A stretch of DNA of 64,000 nucleotides, from NCBI GenBank assembly GCA_016110215.1, contig JADWQD010000010.1, positions 930,001 through 994,000 on the forward strand, written 5' to 3'. Below are positions 10,198-20,578 of the stretch, in pieces. The first letter of the stretch is position 1. Each line of letters starts with the position of its first letter. The notes under the pieces are model-generated. The model was not told where the DNA came from. It ran no database searches and saw only the letters and a program-made list of their open reading frames with translations. A program made the translations under genes and the position numbers. Source of the DNA: Capronia americana (taxonomy: Eukaryota > Ascomycota > Eurotiomycetes > Chaetothyriales > Herpotrichiellaceae).

Positions 10198-11373
10198 ATG
10201 TCTAGTTCCAGCTCCAACCCGAGTCTATCGGACATCTTCGGCCAAGGCCACAATGCTTACTTCTCCAACGGACCCATAACCCGCCTGTCGTTCATTCGGC
10301 TAAACAACCAGCTCTTGGACAAAGCCTCAACTCACCCCTCAGCTCGGTACCTCACCTTCGACGAGCTGAACCCGCTGCGCGACCCGCAAGGCAAGCTCGC
10401 ATTCGTGAGCTATGAAGACGTGGCCGGGGCGATGGGCCGGCCCTACGCCCTGGACGAAAAGACACAGATAGCGGCGTTCGATCCGGACGAACACCATCCT
10501 AATGTCATCTTTTTGGGCATGGATCTGGACCCGTCGGGCCAGGCTGGGGCTCGGGGTGGCGGCGGCGAGCAGGTCCAGCTGGGTCAGTATACCGGCGTGC
10601 CGTACTTTGCGCTGGACGTGACGTCGGAGCATTACGCGGGGGTCAAGCGGCAGACACAGCAGGGTGGCCGCCTCAAATACACGCCCACGCGCATCGACCT
10701 GACACTCGACCACGGCCAATCGGCAATCTACAGCCAGGCGCGCGCCCTGCTCGACTGGAACATCCGCAACCGGTACTGTCCCAGCTGCGGGGGCCGCACG
10801 CTCTCGACGCACGGCGGCGCCAAAGTGGTGTGCCCGCCGGCCGACCGGGGCGTGGCGCGGCCGCGAGCCTGCCCGACGCGCATCGGCCTGCACAACCAGG
10901 CGTTCCCGCGCACGGACCCGACGGCCGTCATCGCCGCCGTCTCGGCGGACACGAAGCGCGTGCTGCTCGGCCGCGGCCGGCGCTGGCCCGCCCACTACTT
11001 CTCGTGCCTGTCCGGGTTCGTCGAGCCCGGGGAGAGCATCGAGACGGCGACGCGGCGCGAGGCGTACGAGGAAACGGGCGTGCGCGTCGACCGCGTGCAG
11101 ATCCATTCGAGCCAGCCCTGGCCGTACCCGTCCACCATGCTGATCGGGGTGATCGCGCAGTGTGTCGACGGCGGCGAGTCCATCACCTACCCGGAGACGG
11201 AGCTCGAGGAGGCCAGATGGTTCGAGTTGGCCGAGGTCGAGCACGCACTCGACCACGGCGCGAACCCCATGTGGGAGCCGCCCGTCAAGGGGTACACGGG
11301 GCCGAGGGTGCCGCCGAGCCAACTGATGGCTCACCAGGTGTTGAGGGGCGTATTGAGGTTGTTTCACAGATAG
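10198..11373 (+). CDS. NPY1: NADH pyrophosphatase (Nudix hydrolase, Npy1/NudC-like)
   Basis: 391 residues starting at the ATG in AACAACAATG; an in-frame TTG six codons upstream is not a plausible start. Four cysteines (C194, C197, C212, C225) form the zinc ribbon, which begins YCPSCGG. The Nudix box GFVEPGESIETATRREAYEE continues to TGV (about 273-295). It is followed by SQPWPYPSTMLIG, the motif that marks the NADH-specific NudC/Npy1 subfamily. The enzyme splits NADH, and related dinucleotides or NAD-capped RNA 5' ends, into mononucleotides. Yeast Npy1 is peroxisomal, but this C-terminus (LRLFHR) is not a standard PTS1. The gene is GC-rich, which creates long antisense ORFs with no homology. 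Confident assignment. Confidence 0.93.
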   Translation: MSSSSSNPSLSDIFGQGHNAYFSNGPITRLSFIRLNNQLLDKASTHPSARYLTFDELNPLRDPQGKLAFVSYEDVAGAMGRPYALDEKTQIAAFDPDEHHPNVIFLGMDLDPSGQAGARGGGGEQVQLGQYTGVPYFALDVTSEHYAGVKRQTQQGGRLKYTPTRIDLTLDHGQSAIYSQARALLDWNIRNRYCPSCGGRTLSTHGGAKVVCPPADRGVARPRACPTRIGLHNQAFPRTDPTAVIAAVSADTKRVLLGRGRRWPAHYFSCLSGFVEPGESIETATRREAYEETGVRVDRVQIHSSQPWPYPSTMLIGVIAQCVDGGESITYPETELEEARWFELAEVEHALDHGANPMWEPPVKGYTGPRVPPSQLMAHQVLRGVLRLFHR

Positions 11374-11539
11374 AGATCGAGTCGTACGGAGTACTTAGTC
11401 AGAGTAGACTATCTACAGTAGATTACCCTAGCCAAACGAATTCGTCCCGTACCGAGCAGAAGTCGGCCACGCTGGACATACCGGTGACGGTTGTGGCGGT
11501 GGTGGTTTGCGCCCATCATTGACAACCCATACAAAGAAT
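11374..11539. other. Short spacer after NPY1
   Basis: Presumed NPY1 3' UTR and the 3' flank of the decayed gene. Nothing else is seen. Confidence 0.3.
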
Positions 11540-12770
11540 GCCCTACCTACCAAATACATAATTAATCATTCCGTCCCGCGCCCAGCACGCAACTGTTGGT
11601 AGGAACGATACCGCCCACAGTCTCGCGTGCCCAAGCCCAAACCGGTCGCTGGTCGCCGGTCGCCGGTTCCGACAATGTAGGATCGCATTGACCGTCGTCT
11701 CTACCAGCATCATCGGACTGTTGCGGCACGGAAGCCGGTGGAGGGATGATGATAGCACGAACTTGAGCGTCGGTCTCTTTTATCTCGTCCGGATAGACTA
11801 CGCCAAAGATACTGTCGGTCCGGGCACCAACCAAAAGCCACGCCCATCCCTTGTAAATATGACCGGGGCGATCGAGGAATTGCGCCGTAAATCTTCCATC
11901 AACTGCCAACAATGTCTCGGTCCACGGTAAAGCCAGTAGTCTGCGCGGAAGGTAAAAGCTGTTGTGTCGGGGTGCTCATGTCCCAAGACTTGAGAAACCC
12001 CGGACGATTTTCACCAATCGTTTTCAGCAGAGCCACTGTCTCCTTCAAGTACTGGTGCACTAAGGAGTCGGGCTTTTGTGAAAGTGATTGCCTTCTCTGC
12101 TGATTTGCCACCAACGACCACGAAGACTGCAGTCTTAGAGACAATGGCGGTGCAAGGAGGCGGAAGCGGGATGCTGGATTTTATTGTACCAATATCTATG
12201 TCAGTGAGTGTGAGCATCAAGCCTCTCACTGCCTCTTTCGTAACAGAGAGCTCGCGGCGGAGCCGGGGCACACAGTCAGCGGCCATCAGCTGTACCTGTA
12301 TCTTGGACGGATAGCTGACGTCGACCAGGGTTGTTTGACCTTCTAGACGTCTGTCTAAGTAAAGCCTTATGGTGGTGGCCACGATGGTATCACCACGAGC
12401 AGAAGGCGGATTTTCTGATGTCGTCCCATGGTCTTCAGGAGAATTTGGGTCCGTGGTCAAGATTGTTGGGGAGGTCAGTCTCTGCAGCAACGTCGGCGGG
12501 AGGTAATGTGACCTTGTCATACAGTACTTCCGCAGCAACGATGGGAAGAGCAGCGTCGGGAAGCGTGGTGGGTTTGATTGAGAGATCGAGTTGGTCGAAT
12601 TTGCCTCCATTTGGTGGTAATGGTGATGAGGTCGGCGTTATCCCAGGTCGGTCATTGTCGCGTGTGCTGACCTGGCGATGGCGGTGTTCTTGGCCCGCCT
12701 GCTGCAGCTTGAGAGGAAGATGAAGCAGGTAATCCTGGTGGCTGATCGACGGTAGGCTCCGACATTGCTA
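11540..12770 (-). pseudogene. Probable decayed gene of unknown family (several frameshifts)
   Basis: The minus strand here reads protein-like in successive frames: a possible ATG near 12764 (MSEPTVDQPPG), then FDQLDLSIKPTTLPDAALP, then TTIRLYLDRRLEGQTTLVDV, then DSLVHQYLKETVALLKTIGE, and finally WTETLLAVDGRFTAQFLDRP. Each block ends at or near a stop in its own frame, and the next block continues one base out of register. No GT-AG pair of normal intron size joins the blocks. The simplest reading is a formerly intact gene of about 350-400 codons that has collected at least three indels. I do not recognise the family. Sequencing error or non-canonical splicing could mimic this, so confidence is low. 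Confidence 0.35.
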
Positions 12771-14112
12771 GTACCAAAGCCTTGTACGTGCCTGTTGTCG
12801 TCTGGCCTGGTTTCGCGTACGCTTTTAGTCAAGAAATTTTTAAGAAATAGCAGAAACTTGTGGACGGTTGTGCGCCTCCTCCCGACTTATAAGTCTGGCT
12901 GCCCTTGAATCGCGTCACACAAGGGTAAGCTGCTGGCTCTGGCGGGGTCCATTATCTCACCTGGAAGTTCACCCCGGCTAGGCTAGAGAAATCTCTTTGC
13001 GACTTGGGGAAGTCAAGACCAGTAGAATCATCTTCGACCACCACACGCAGTAGCGGTTGAAGGATACGGCAGATACGACTCCCTGCGGCGCATGTTCTGG
13101 TATTAGATGAAGTCTGGATGTTGAAGACAGGGCTTGAAGTCCTTGGCAGTTTCTCAGCCTTAGCCAAAGAAACGCGACGGCGAGCTTGAAACATGCTTTA
13201 ACGCTTCTTTCTATTTTCCCACGCATTGTAATCAGCAACTCTCTGCGTGGTTAAGCGTGTCTCCTACGCTTTTGCTACTATACAGCAAGCAACACTCGAG
13301 AAACCAGGAGTAAGCGTCGACACAACCTCTGGAGTCAGCATTTGGGTGGGGGAATTAGGCATAGCGTACTCGTGTTTTGGGCTTAGGCTGTCCACAGCCA
13401 AGCATTAACCTCATTGGCCTGAAATGGGGGTGCCTTCAAGCTATTTTGACTAGCGTAGATTTATGGAACAACCAAATCCGACTAGGCCTTATGCGGAATA
13501 CTGGCCTCCATGACAACACGTGTTGGACTCAACGACTATGATCATCACTATTATGAATTGTGCCTTCAGCTGTGTAGACGCTGTGAGCGCAACGCAGTGC
13601 ACTCCGCAGGAGAGGTGCGACAACACGGAGTAATAGCAGCAGCCATAATAGCCTGTTTCGGACCCTGACAAAAGGCAAGATCCCCTAGAAGGATACCCTA
13701 TGACCCTACGGATCGGGTCAACTAACTTCCCTATCATATTCGCTTGATACACTCTTGAGACCTACGTGAGTCACCTCAAATCTAGGGCATCAAGGCGTGC
13801 CCAACCTCTTGGCGCCTTCGTATAGGACCCTGCCTTCGGCCCGTTCAATTGTTGTCCAGAAGAACGACACCGGTCACGCCACCGAAGGGTGGTAGCCTTT
13901 GTTATGCCGCATCGCGTGATGTAGTCCTTGCATCATACGATAATGTATGGGTCGATCATAATGTGTGAGGAGGCGGACGTGGCCTTGATGGGAAAAACGA
14001 GGAGCTATAATGCTGAAGTGGTCGTTGATACAGAGATGATCTACATTTCTGAGCGGATCAAACGTACCTATAGGAACGCCAGGAAAATCGCGGCATCCGC
14101 TCAATCGGTGTC
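12771..14112. other. Intergenic region upstream of the HET-domain gene
   Basis: About 1.3 kb with no ORF resembling a known protein. A block around 13250-13750 is more AT-rich than its neighbours. No repeat unit or RNA gene is recognised. Confidence 0.4.
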
Positions 14113-16062
14113 ATGCCGCAGCAAGATATCCTCAAGAGATTCTTTAAACGTCACCCGGAGCGAGACAATTTCCACCTTTGCCCTGAATACCGTTATTCCA
14201 GGCTCAAGCCTGACCAGATACGATTACTTGTCATCCATCCCTCGGCTTCGGTGGAGGACCCAATCGTGTGCGAGTTGCGCCATGTCTCGATTCTCGAAGC
14301 GCGCAAGGAGAAGTATCAGGCTTTGTCCTATCGCTGGGGTGATCCCACGGACCTGAGAAAGATTTACTGCTCGAAATGCACCATATCTGTGACGGCGAAT
14401 CTCTGGGATGCTCTCAAAGCTTTGCGGCCTCAGCATGTAGAGAACACGGTCTGGGTTGACCAGATCAGCATCGACCAGAAGAACGAAGAGTAAAAAGCCG
14501 ACCAGATCGCGTTGATGGGCAAGATCTACACCGACGCTTTATGCACAGCCATCTGGCTCGGAGATGATATCTGGCACAACACCGCCATGCGGGACAATAT
14601 CCAGAATCTCTACCGGTGTGTCGAGGCGTTGCGTCTCACAATACCGATAGATGAGCTAGACCCGGAGGTGGTGCCCCTAAGGAGGATGCTCTTTCAAACA
14701 AGGCTTCCCAACCTTGACTTTATCGCCGAACTCGAAGCCAAGGAATGGTTCGAGCGTGTATGGATCATCCAAGAGTTGGGTCTTTCTCGGTTCGCATTCG
14801 TCATGTGCGGCGGTGTGCATATCGAATGGGAGGTGATTGCGATTATCCACAAGGCGATCCAGGGCAACAACCTTCATGCCGGGATGCCGCGGGAATATCC
14901 TTGGGAGGCTTCCAAGATCATCTTCCTCGACTCGATAAAGACCAACGTCTCGCGTCGCAGACAAGAGTCGCAGGGAACCTGTGCGCCACTGACTCTTGGA
15001 AGTCTCCTTCTCGGAGCATGGAGATTCAAGAGCTCGGTCGAACAAGACAAGGTCTATTCTCTCATGGGTCTTGCGAGGGAATTCGACGAGCAGAACCCGT
15101 CATACCGAGCATCGTACGACGTGAATATGACCACCCTGTTGTGCGACATGTACTCGTATACCTTGGCGAAACAGGACGATGATTGCATTTTCTATGAACA
15201 ACCGGCTCTAACCACCCTCCCAGAAGTCCTTGGAGTCGATCGACCGTCGTGGATTCCTGACGTCAATGGAGCCCGCAAGGCGACCCTTCTGGGTAACGCG
15301 AGGATGGTATACCGTGCGTCCGGCGAACGGCAGCTCGAGCTGGGGCCGTTTGAGCAGGGTAACACAGTCTTGATGATCAAAGGGAGGATTCTCGGTGATA
15401 TCCAGAGCATGGTTCACCACCGTCGCGTGTTCGAAACAGACAGACTTCACACCGCGAGCAACGAGGTCTACAAGGACATTGCATCGTTCGTACACGACGT
15501 CGCAGACTATGAAGAGCTGCTCTTGCAGCGCATGCACGATCGGTCGTGGGGCAATAGCGCGTCCTGGAAACTGGACTTCAACACATTCCTGTGCCTGGCC
15601 CTGAGCTTCTCGAACGAGACACGGCCAATCTCTGATATCGCCGAGCCGGCCAAATTTCGAGACAGAATCACCGATGTGTGCTCGAGATTCGAAAAGGGAG
15701 AATTGGAAGTCGACAACCCTGCGCTTCCCCACTGGGAACTTCTCGATGTGGCGCGGAGAACACAAAGTCTGCGCTTCGTCATCTTCAAGTGCTACGGCCG
15801 CGATGAGACTTCACGCGGACGGTTTGGATTTCCTTGGTATGGATGGGTGCCATCACTGGCACGGGAAGGCGATCGAGTTGCGACCCTCCACGGCGTGACT
15901 CTGCCTGTTCTCTTGCGACCCGCAGGCCCGGACAGGTTCCTGTTCTGTGGGGTCTGTTATGTACAGGGACTCATGTACGGTGAGCACGAGGGCGATCGAA
16001 TGGGCATGTTCGGTCGCGAGTCTATTGCGGGTTGTGCACCGCAATTCATCAGAATCTGCTGA
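14113..16062 (+). pseudogene. HET-domain (heterokaryon incompatibility) gene with one in-frame TAA
   Basis: A 650-codon reading frame open from the ATG at 14113 to 16062 except for one TAA at 14491-14493. The first part has HET motifs in order: YQALSYRWGD, VTANLWDALKALR and VWVDQISIDQKNEE. After the stop the same frame continues KADQIALMGKIYTDALCTAIWLGDD, the last conserved HET block (HET domain about residues 65-200), and runs 500 more codons to a normal HET-gene tail. HET proteins trigger cell death when incompatible hyphae fuse. No intron of sensible size removes the stop without deleting core HET residues, and the context TAA AAA is not a known readthrough signal. I call a recent nonsense allele; a sequencing error or an active polymorphic allele are the alternatives. 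Confidence 0.8.
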
Positions 16063-16514
16063 TTTTTGCAAAGTCCACACTGTCATGAGCTTGCCAGAAT
16101 TCAGAGATTTCTACAGTAATCTGCAACGACATAATGTTATAGATTGTTTTGTGTCTCGAGCACGGGAGTGACGTAGTACATTCTTTCCCCGGTCTCAACT
16201 CGGAGCGCGAACTATTCGAGAGCACAGCTTCCAGTTCATAGCCTTTCAGAAAGTCCACGGCCAAGAGCCAGGAGAAAGGCGTACCGTTATTTTCAGTGTC
16301 GATAAGTCCTCGGTGTCTGAGAAAAGGAGGGAGTGGTGCGCAAAGGCAGGCAGGTATGTATCGTGTCTGCATCGGAGCGTCTGTAGCATAATCCATCCAT
16401 AACCATACACGATCTGATCCACCAATGACTTCCGTCCCATCTTCATTCCGTTGCATCCCGCTCCCTTGCCGCGCGGAGTTCGAATCCATTTTCGGCCACC
16501 ACCTCTCGCTCGAC
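16063..16514. other. Convergent spacer between HET gene and SSU1-like gene
   Basis: About 450 bp of presumed 3' UTRs. The ORFs here are short and unconvincing. Nothing else is seen. Confidence 0.4.
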
Positions 16515-18559
16515 TCAGACCGCCTTCTCCGCCGCCGACTTTGAAGCCAGGCCCTTGCCGTTCCGCGCCTTCATGTACAGATCCGTCCCCAGACAAGGGG
16601 CATAGAACATGGACCCCCTCAAGGCGCGGTGGACCGTCATGGCGGCAATGACGAGCCACATGGCCGAACATGCCGCTGTTAGGACCTAGAGGTTGCGGAA
16701 AATTGAGGGCGTTAATGACGGAGTATGTGCAAGTGCGTGGAATTTTATGCTCGTGTATACTCGTGTGTGTAGATATATATATTTGCAGGGATGGGTGGGT
16801 GGGTTGCTGGGGTAGATGATATTTCATGAAACGGCAAGAAGAACCAAAAAAATGCATAGATAAACAGACAGATAGACAGGACACCTACGCAGGACAGGAC
16901 CCTGAAGAACTTGGACTCTAGTTCTTCGCCCAGCGTTATTGTAAGGAGGGTGAACACGCCTACGGTTTGTTCTTGTGTTAGCTTCATGTATAGCGTACGC
17001 ATGGGGTTTGACGGAAGCTTGACTTGATCCAACACAACATGACATAGCACAACATGGTGCACGGGATGTGTGCTGTTCTTACCGACAGGGAAAATGAACC
17101 CCCACCAGCCCATGTTGAAGGGGAAGCCGCCTGAGGTCGCGATCATCATGACAGCGACGATGAACCACACGATCGCAAAGCCCCATAGGATCAGGCCGGC
17201 CAGGATGCTGACAATGTAGAACACTTCTCCGGGGGACGTGTGCGTGGCATGGGGCAGAGAATGGGTCTCGGGGAATAACCGCACAGCGAGCTTGCTGAGA
17301 GTGATGATCCTAGGAAGGCGTTTGTTAGCAGAGCCAGAGCAGGGAGAGGCTTCTCCGGGAGGAAATCCCGGTGTTAAATATATAGCCAGGTCAGACAATC
17401 AGACGGATCACACGGCCGACCCAGTGACCGACCGGACGAAACGTACGAGAACCCCGAGAGACTCAGCGGCCCGATCGGTAGTAGGAGAGATACGATGACT
17501 TCGCGCTTCAGCGGCTTGTGCAGAGTCATGCGCAGGAAATACAGCGTCAGGATTATCCATGAGAGAGGAGACCCCATGCCCCAGAGAATGAATGATAGAA
17601 TGAGCGTCCAGAGCTGATGCTGCCGGTTGGGAAGCGCGCTGGCAACAAGACCTCCGGAAGTGGCGGCGATGACTACCGCGACAATGGGGATGAGGTACAG
17701 GGCCGTCATTTCTTCGAGCTCGCCTCTCCGGTTCGTCATTCTGGGACACTTGGTATTAGTAGGGGGTTAACCGCCTCGCTCGTATGTACACCAAACATGT
17801 CCGCTCTGCAGGGAGGTCTGAGCGGGGCCGGGAAGAAGGAAGCAAGGAAGCAAGGAATACTCACATCACGTATGTTAGGTGGAAGCAGGTGGTAAGTGCG
17901 AGAACGGTATCTATCCACCACAACACCCATGCCAGGGTCACCATGCCGTGGCCCCACTCCGGCGCGCACACCAAGACCGTCATGTTGATGAGTGTGGCAA
18001 GCCCGACAGGGAATGTCGCCATGAACAGGCTTTGGTGCGGATGGCGAAGCACGGCGGAGAAAAGGCGAGGGTACAGAGAATATCGCAGGAGCGACAAGAT
18101 CGAGAACACAAGGAAGAGGACGAGATTCGTAACGAAGAAGATAACCGAAATGACTCGGAGCCAGTGTCCGTTGTACGGGAGCTGATGGCACATGATGGAG
18201 AGGACACCCGTGCTCATCGTGATGATAAACCATCTGAGAGCCCGCAAAGGGGCGAAATATCAGCAAGGACTCTTTGTGGAAACGACGGTGTGAGGCGGCA
18301 CGTGCGAGGGAGTGAAGTTCCTTATGATCCTTCGGACCCCGTGGTCGCGCGGATCGTATTCTGGGGGGACATCTTTTGTGGCTTCCATCTCTGCTGAACC
18401 CTTCTGCGTCGCAGTGGCCTCAGAGATGGACGCGCTGAAATCGGCGCCGTCTTGCTCCCCTCGAGACCTTCCATGTTGTTTTTGGTGTTCCCCAGGTGGA
18501 GTTGCAAGGTGTGTTCCTAAGGTGCTGGTGCCATTGGACGTGTCCCTCGGAGCTTGCAT
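16515..18559 (-). CDS. SSU1: Ssu1-type sulfite efflux pump (TDT family), six exons
   Basis: Minus-strand exons 18559-18306, 18233-17865, 17740-17447, 17309-17083, 16959-16889 and 16685-16515 join in phase to 461 residues. Conserved pieces run in order: RRIIRNFTPS/WFIITMSTGVLS, CHQLPYN, HPHQSLFMATFPVGLATLIN, TLAWVLWWID, LPIVAVVIAATSGG, LPNRQHQLWTLILSFILWG, FPFNMGWWGFIFPV/GVFT, and MFYAPCL near the end. About ten membrane helices are expected. This is the tellurite-resistance/dicarboxylate transporter fold; fungal Ssu1 members export sulfite across the plasma membrane. The first intron uses a GC donor (TC/GCACGT). The other four are GT-AG and unusually long for this window (124-203 nt against 46-98 nt elsewhere). 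The exon-5/6 junction was chosen because it keeps the spacing between FFRVL and MWLV seen in relatives. Family certain; sulfite as substrate inferred. Confidence 0.88.
18234..18305 (-). other. GC-AG intron 1 of the SSU1-like gene
   Basis: A 72-nt intron with donor TC/GCACGT and acceptor CTCTCAG. It is required to fuse NFTPS to WFIITMSTG, the family-invariant sequence. The downstream intron 3 has the same context with a canonical T (TC/GTACGT), which suggests a T-to-C change at donor position 2. Confidence 0.65.
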
Positions 18560-19427
18560 ATTCGCTCAGCTGTGGAAAGAGACAGTATTCGGTGAGTACA
18601 GCGGTCTGAAGCGTTGCCACAGCTTTCGTACAGATAAAGAGGAGTCGACAAGAATGCTTCTTCTTGAGGGCAACACGATCTTTATCAAGGGTCTGTCGGA
18701 ACCACTGCCCTTGAACCATATAGGATGCTGGGCTGGTCTCGTTGGCAATGGCCAGTGCTTGCTGCAATTGAGCGAAGACATGATTGCCTATAGCTTGCAA
18801 CCTCTAAGCAGATGCTGACGAATCAAGCATTAGCTGCAGAATCTCGACCAGCAGGGCCGCCCGTTAGTCAGGAAGGAGAATGGAATGAACTGTGCTGGAA
18901 GAAGGGTCCAGGGTCGCAACGTGTGCCGCACCTGCAGCAAACACGAATACAGCATTCTAGGCTCGTTGACCTCGTGTAACCAGAGAGGCCACTCGGAGGC
19001 CCAGCGATTTCTCCCCAGAAACTTTCCCTAATTTGCTTCGCTGCTACTCGTGACTCAGCCAAAGGGAAGCGGGCCGCGTCCACCCCAACCTCAATCAGTA
19101 ACATCGATCATCGTAAACACAGCTAGGTTCACTCTGAACTCGCCGTATTGAATGAGACAGAACCGAAATAACAGCTAAGTTTCAATCAAGGTTCAAAGTG
19201 CTCACATTGAGAGCCCAATGGTCAATAAGGCCCCGTTGTGGGCCAAGGGGTTGTCCTCGTAACCGTTGGATCCAACATCCAGGCATTGAGCGGCATTTAA
19301 CCTATGGCCACCCTGTTCGTTGAGACAGAAAGGGAGCAGATATTCCGCATCTCTTCATGGTCTTGTTAAGCTTTCTGCGCCCATGCTAGAGGAGACAGGC
19401 CACTCGCCAGTCGTTGTATTCGGCTTA
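18560..19427. other. Intergenic region upstream of SSU1-like gene
   Basis: About 870 bp holding the SSU1 promoter. Short ORFs on both strands show no family features. No repeat is recognised. Confidence 0.4.
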
Positions 19428-19769
19428 GTGTTGTCTTTCATGACAGTAGTATCAAGCCGTGCCGAACTCGTCGGTGCCAATTGTGAAATTGGATAACAAG
19501 CTTTCGCCAGTCGGTATTGGACTCTGGGTCAACCCGACTGCGCCATCCATGGCATTGGGATCTCTCGTCTGTAGGCCGTTCCAGTGTATTGAAAAGCTTC
19601 CATTGCGGAGGAAGTTTGTGACGTTGACAATGATTCGATCTCCTGAGCGAGGTGTGGCATTTGGACCGGGAAACTGGCCGTCAACGACATATACTCCCTT
19701 AGGAACGCCATCCGTGATCGGAAAGCCTTCAAAGCTCGCCATTCGAACCTCAGTCTGGTGAGTGGCCGG
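19428..19769 (-). pseudogene. Laccase/multicopper oxidase relic (N-terminal cupredoxin only)
   Basis: The minus strand reads the first cupredoxin (Cu-oxidase_3) domain: DGVPKGVYVVDGQFPGP, SGDRIIVNVTNF, SIHWNGL, NAMDGAVGLTQSPIPTGE and DEFGTA, followed by a TGA. The first copper motif HWHG has become HWNG. Directly after the stop the frame continues YYCH where laccases have W-Y-H-S-H, so the Trp codon is now TGA (G to A), the first His is Tyr (C to T) and Ser is Cys. A second stop follows eight codons later, and domains 2 and 3 are absent downstream. The piece opens after a TGTCAG that could be an old splice acceptor. It cannot bind copper normally. This is a truncated, eroded copy; an origin by duplication of a laccase elsewhere in the genome is likely but not shown. 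Confidence 0.8.
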
Positions 19770-20578
19770 CTGACATCAGATCTGAGATGAAGAAATATAC
19801 CGTGGCCTCCATGGATTGTTCTTCCCATGCATTCGGATCGCCGTGAGGATCTGTTCATTGATCCAGGGAAAGATTCAAGATGACCAAAATGAAAACCTGT
19901 CAGCCGGACGAATATCAGCAACACAACAGCCGGTGCTTGGAAGCCATGATGCTGTCTTGTAGGCTGTGGAAAATTGCTCCCTCAGCTTTGCGCCTCCTGG
20001 AGTTCGTCCTCTCCCTTGCCGATGAGAGCTGCATAGACGCAAATGAAGTGAGCACATCTCGGGTGCGGTTTTCAAGGAACTCTGCACAACATGCAAGGAC
20101 GTTGCGCCATGATCGGGAGGACGAGCTCAGATAGTAGATGACCGGGACGAAAAGCGAAGTCGAAAGAGAAGCGACAATCAGCTCAAACTTACCCTGCCTG
20201 GACTTCCGGGTCACTCTAGAAGGCCCCTAAAATGGAAGTTCTAGGCCCCCGAGCCCTAGGTCTGGGCACCACGGTACCTATTACTCATACTCGGTACTGC
20301 GAGGACGGTTGGGCGCTGGGGATCATAGCCGTTCATCTCCGCCGCAGAAACCGGATCCGGCGAGGCATCCAACCTGACAAAGCTGTCCCCTCAAATCTCC
20401 TGATCTTCGTTTCTGTAAACTCGGCGGGCCTGAATGAGTGCATCAATAACATTGACTCTTTCGGTTGAAGACGTGATCACAAAGACAGAGTGCCCAGAGA
20501 CTTCGACGGCAGAATACAAAATGTTTCGAATCCCCTTCACCGTGTCCCCAAAGCCGAGCGTAGAAATCATTTCATACA
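19770..20578. other. Intergenic region between laccase relic and enoyl reductase gene
   Basis: About 800 bp. A minus-strand ORF at 19915-20214 could be eroded 5' sequence of the laccase relic, but I see no signal-peptide or laccase features in it. It also holds the enoyl reductase promoter. Confidence 0.35.

Noticed and set aside
10339..11367. 342-codon minus-strand ORF opposite NPY1
   Set aside because: It is a shadow of a GC-rich gene with strong Nudix motifs on the plus strand; the antisense product is Arg/His/Leu-rich without domains.
16470..16500. GTTCGAATCC, resembling a tRNA T-loop
   Set aside because: No matching acceptor, D-arm or anticodon stem around it, and it lies in the SSU1 3' flank.
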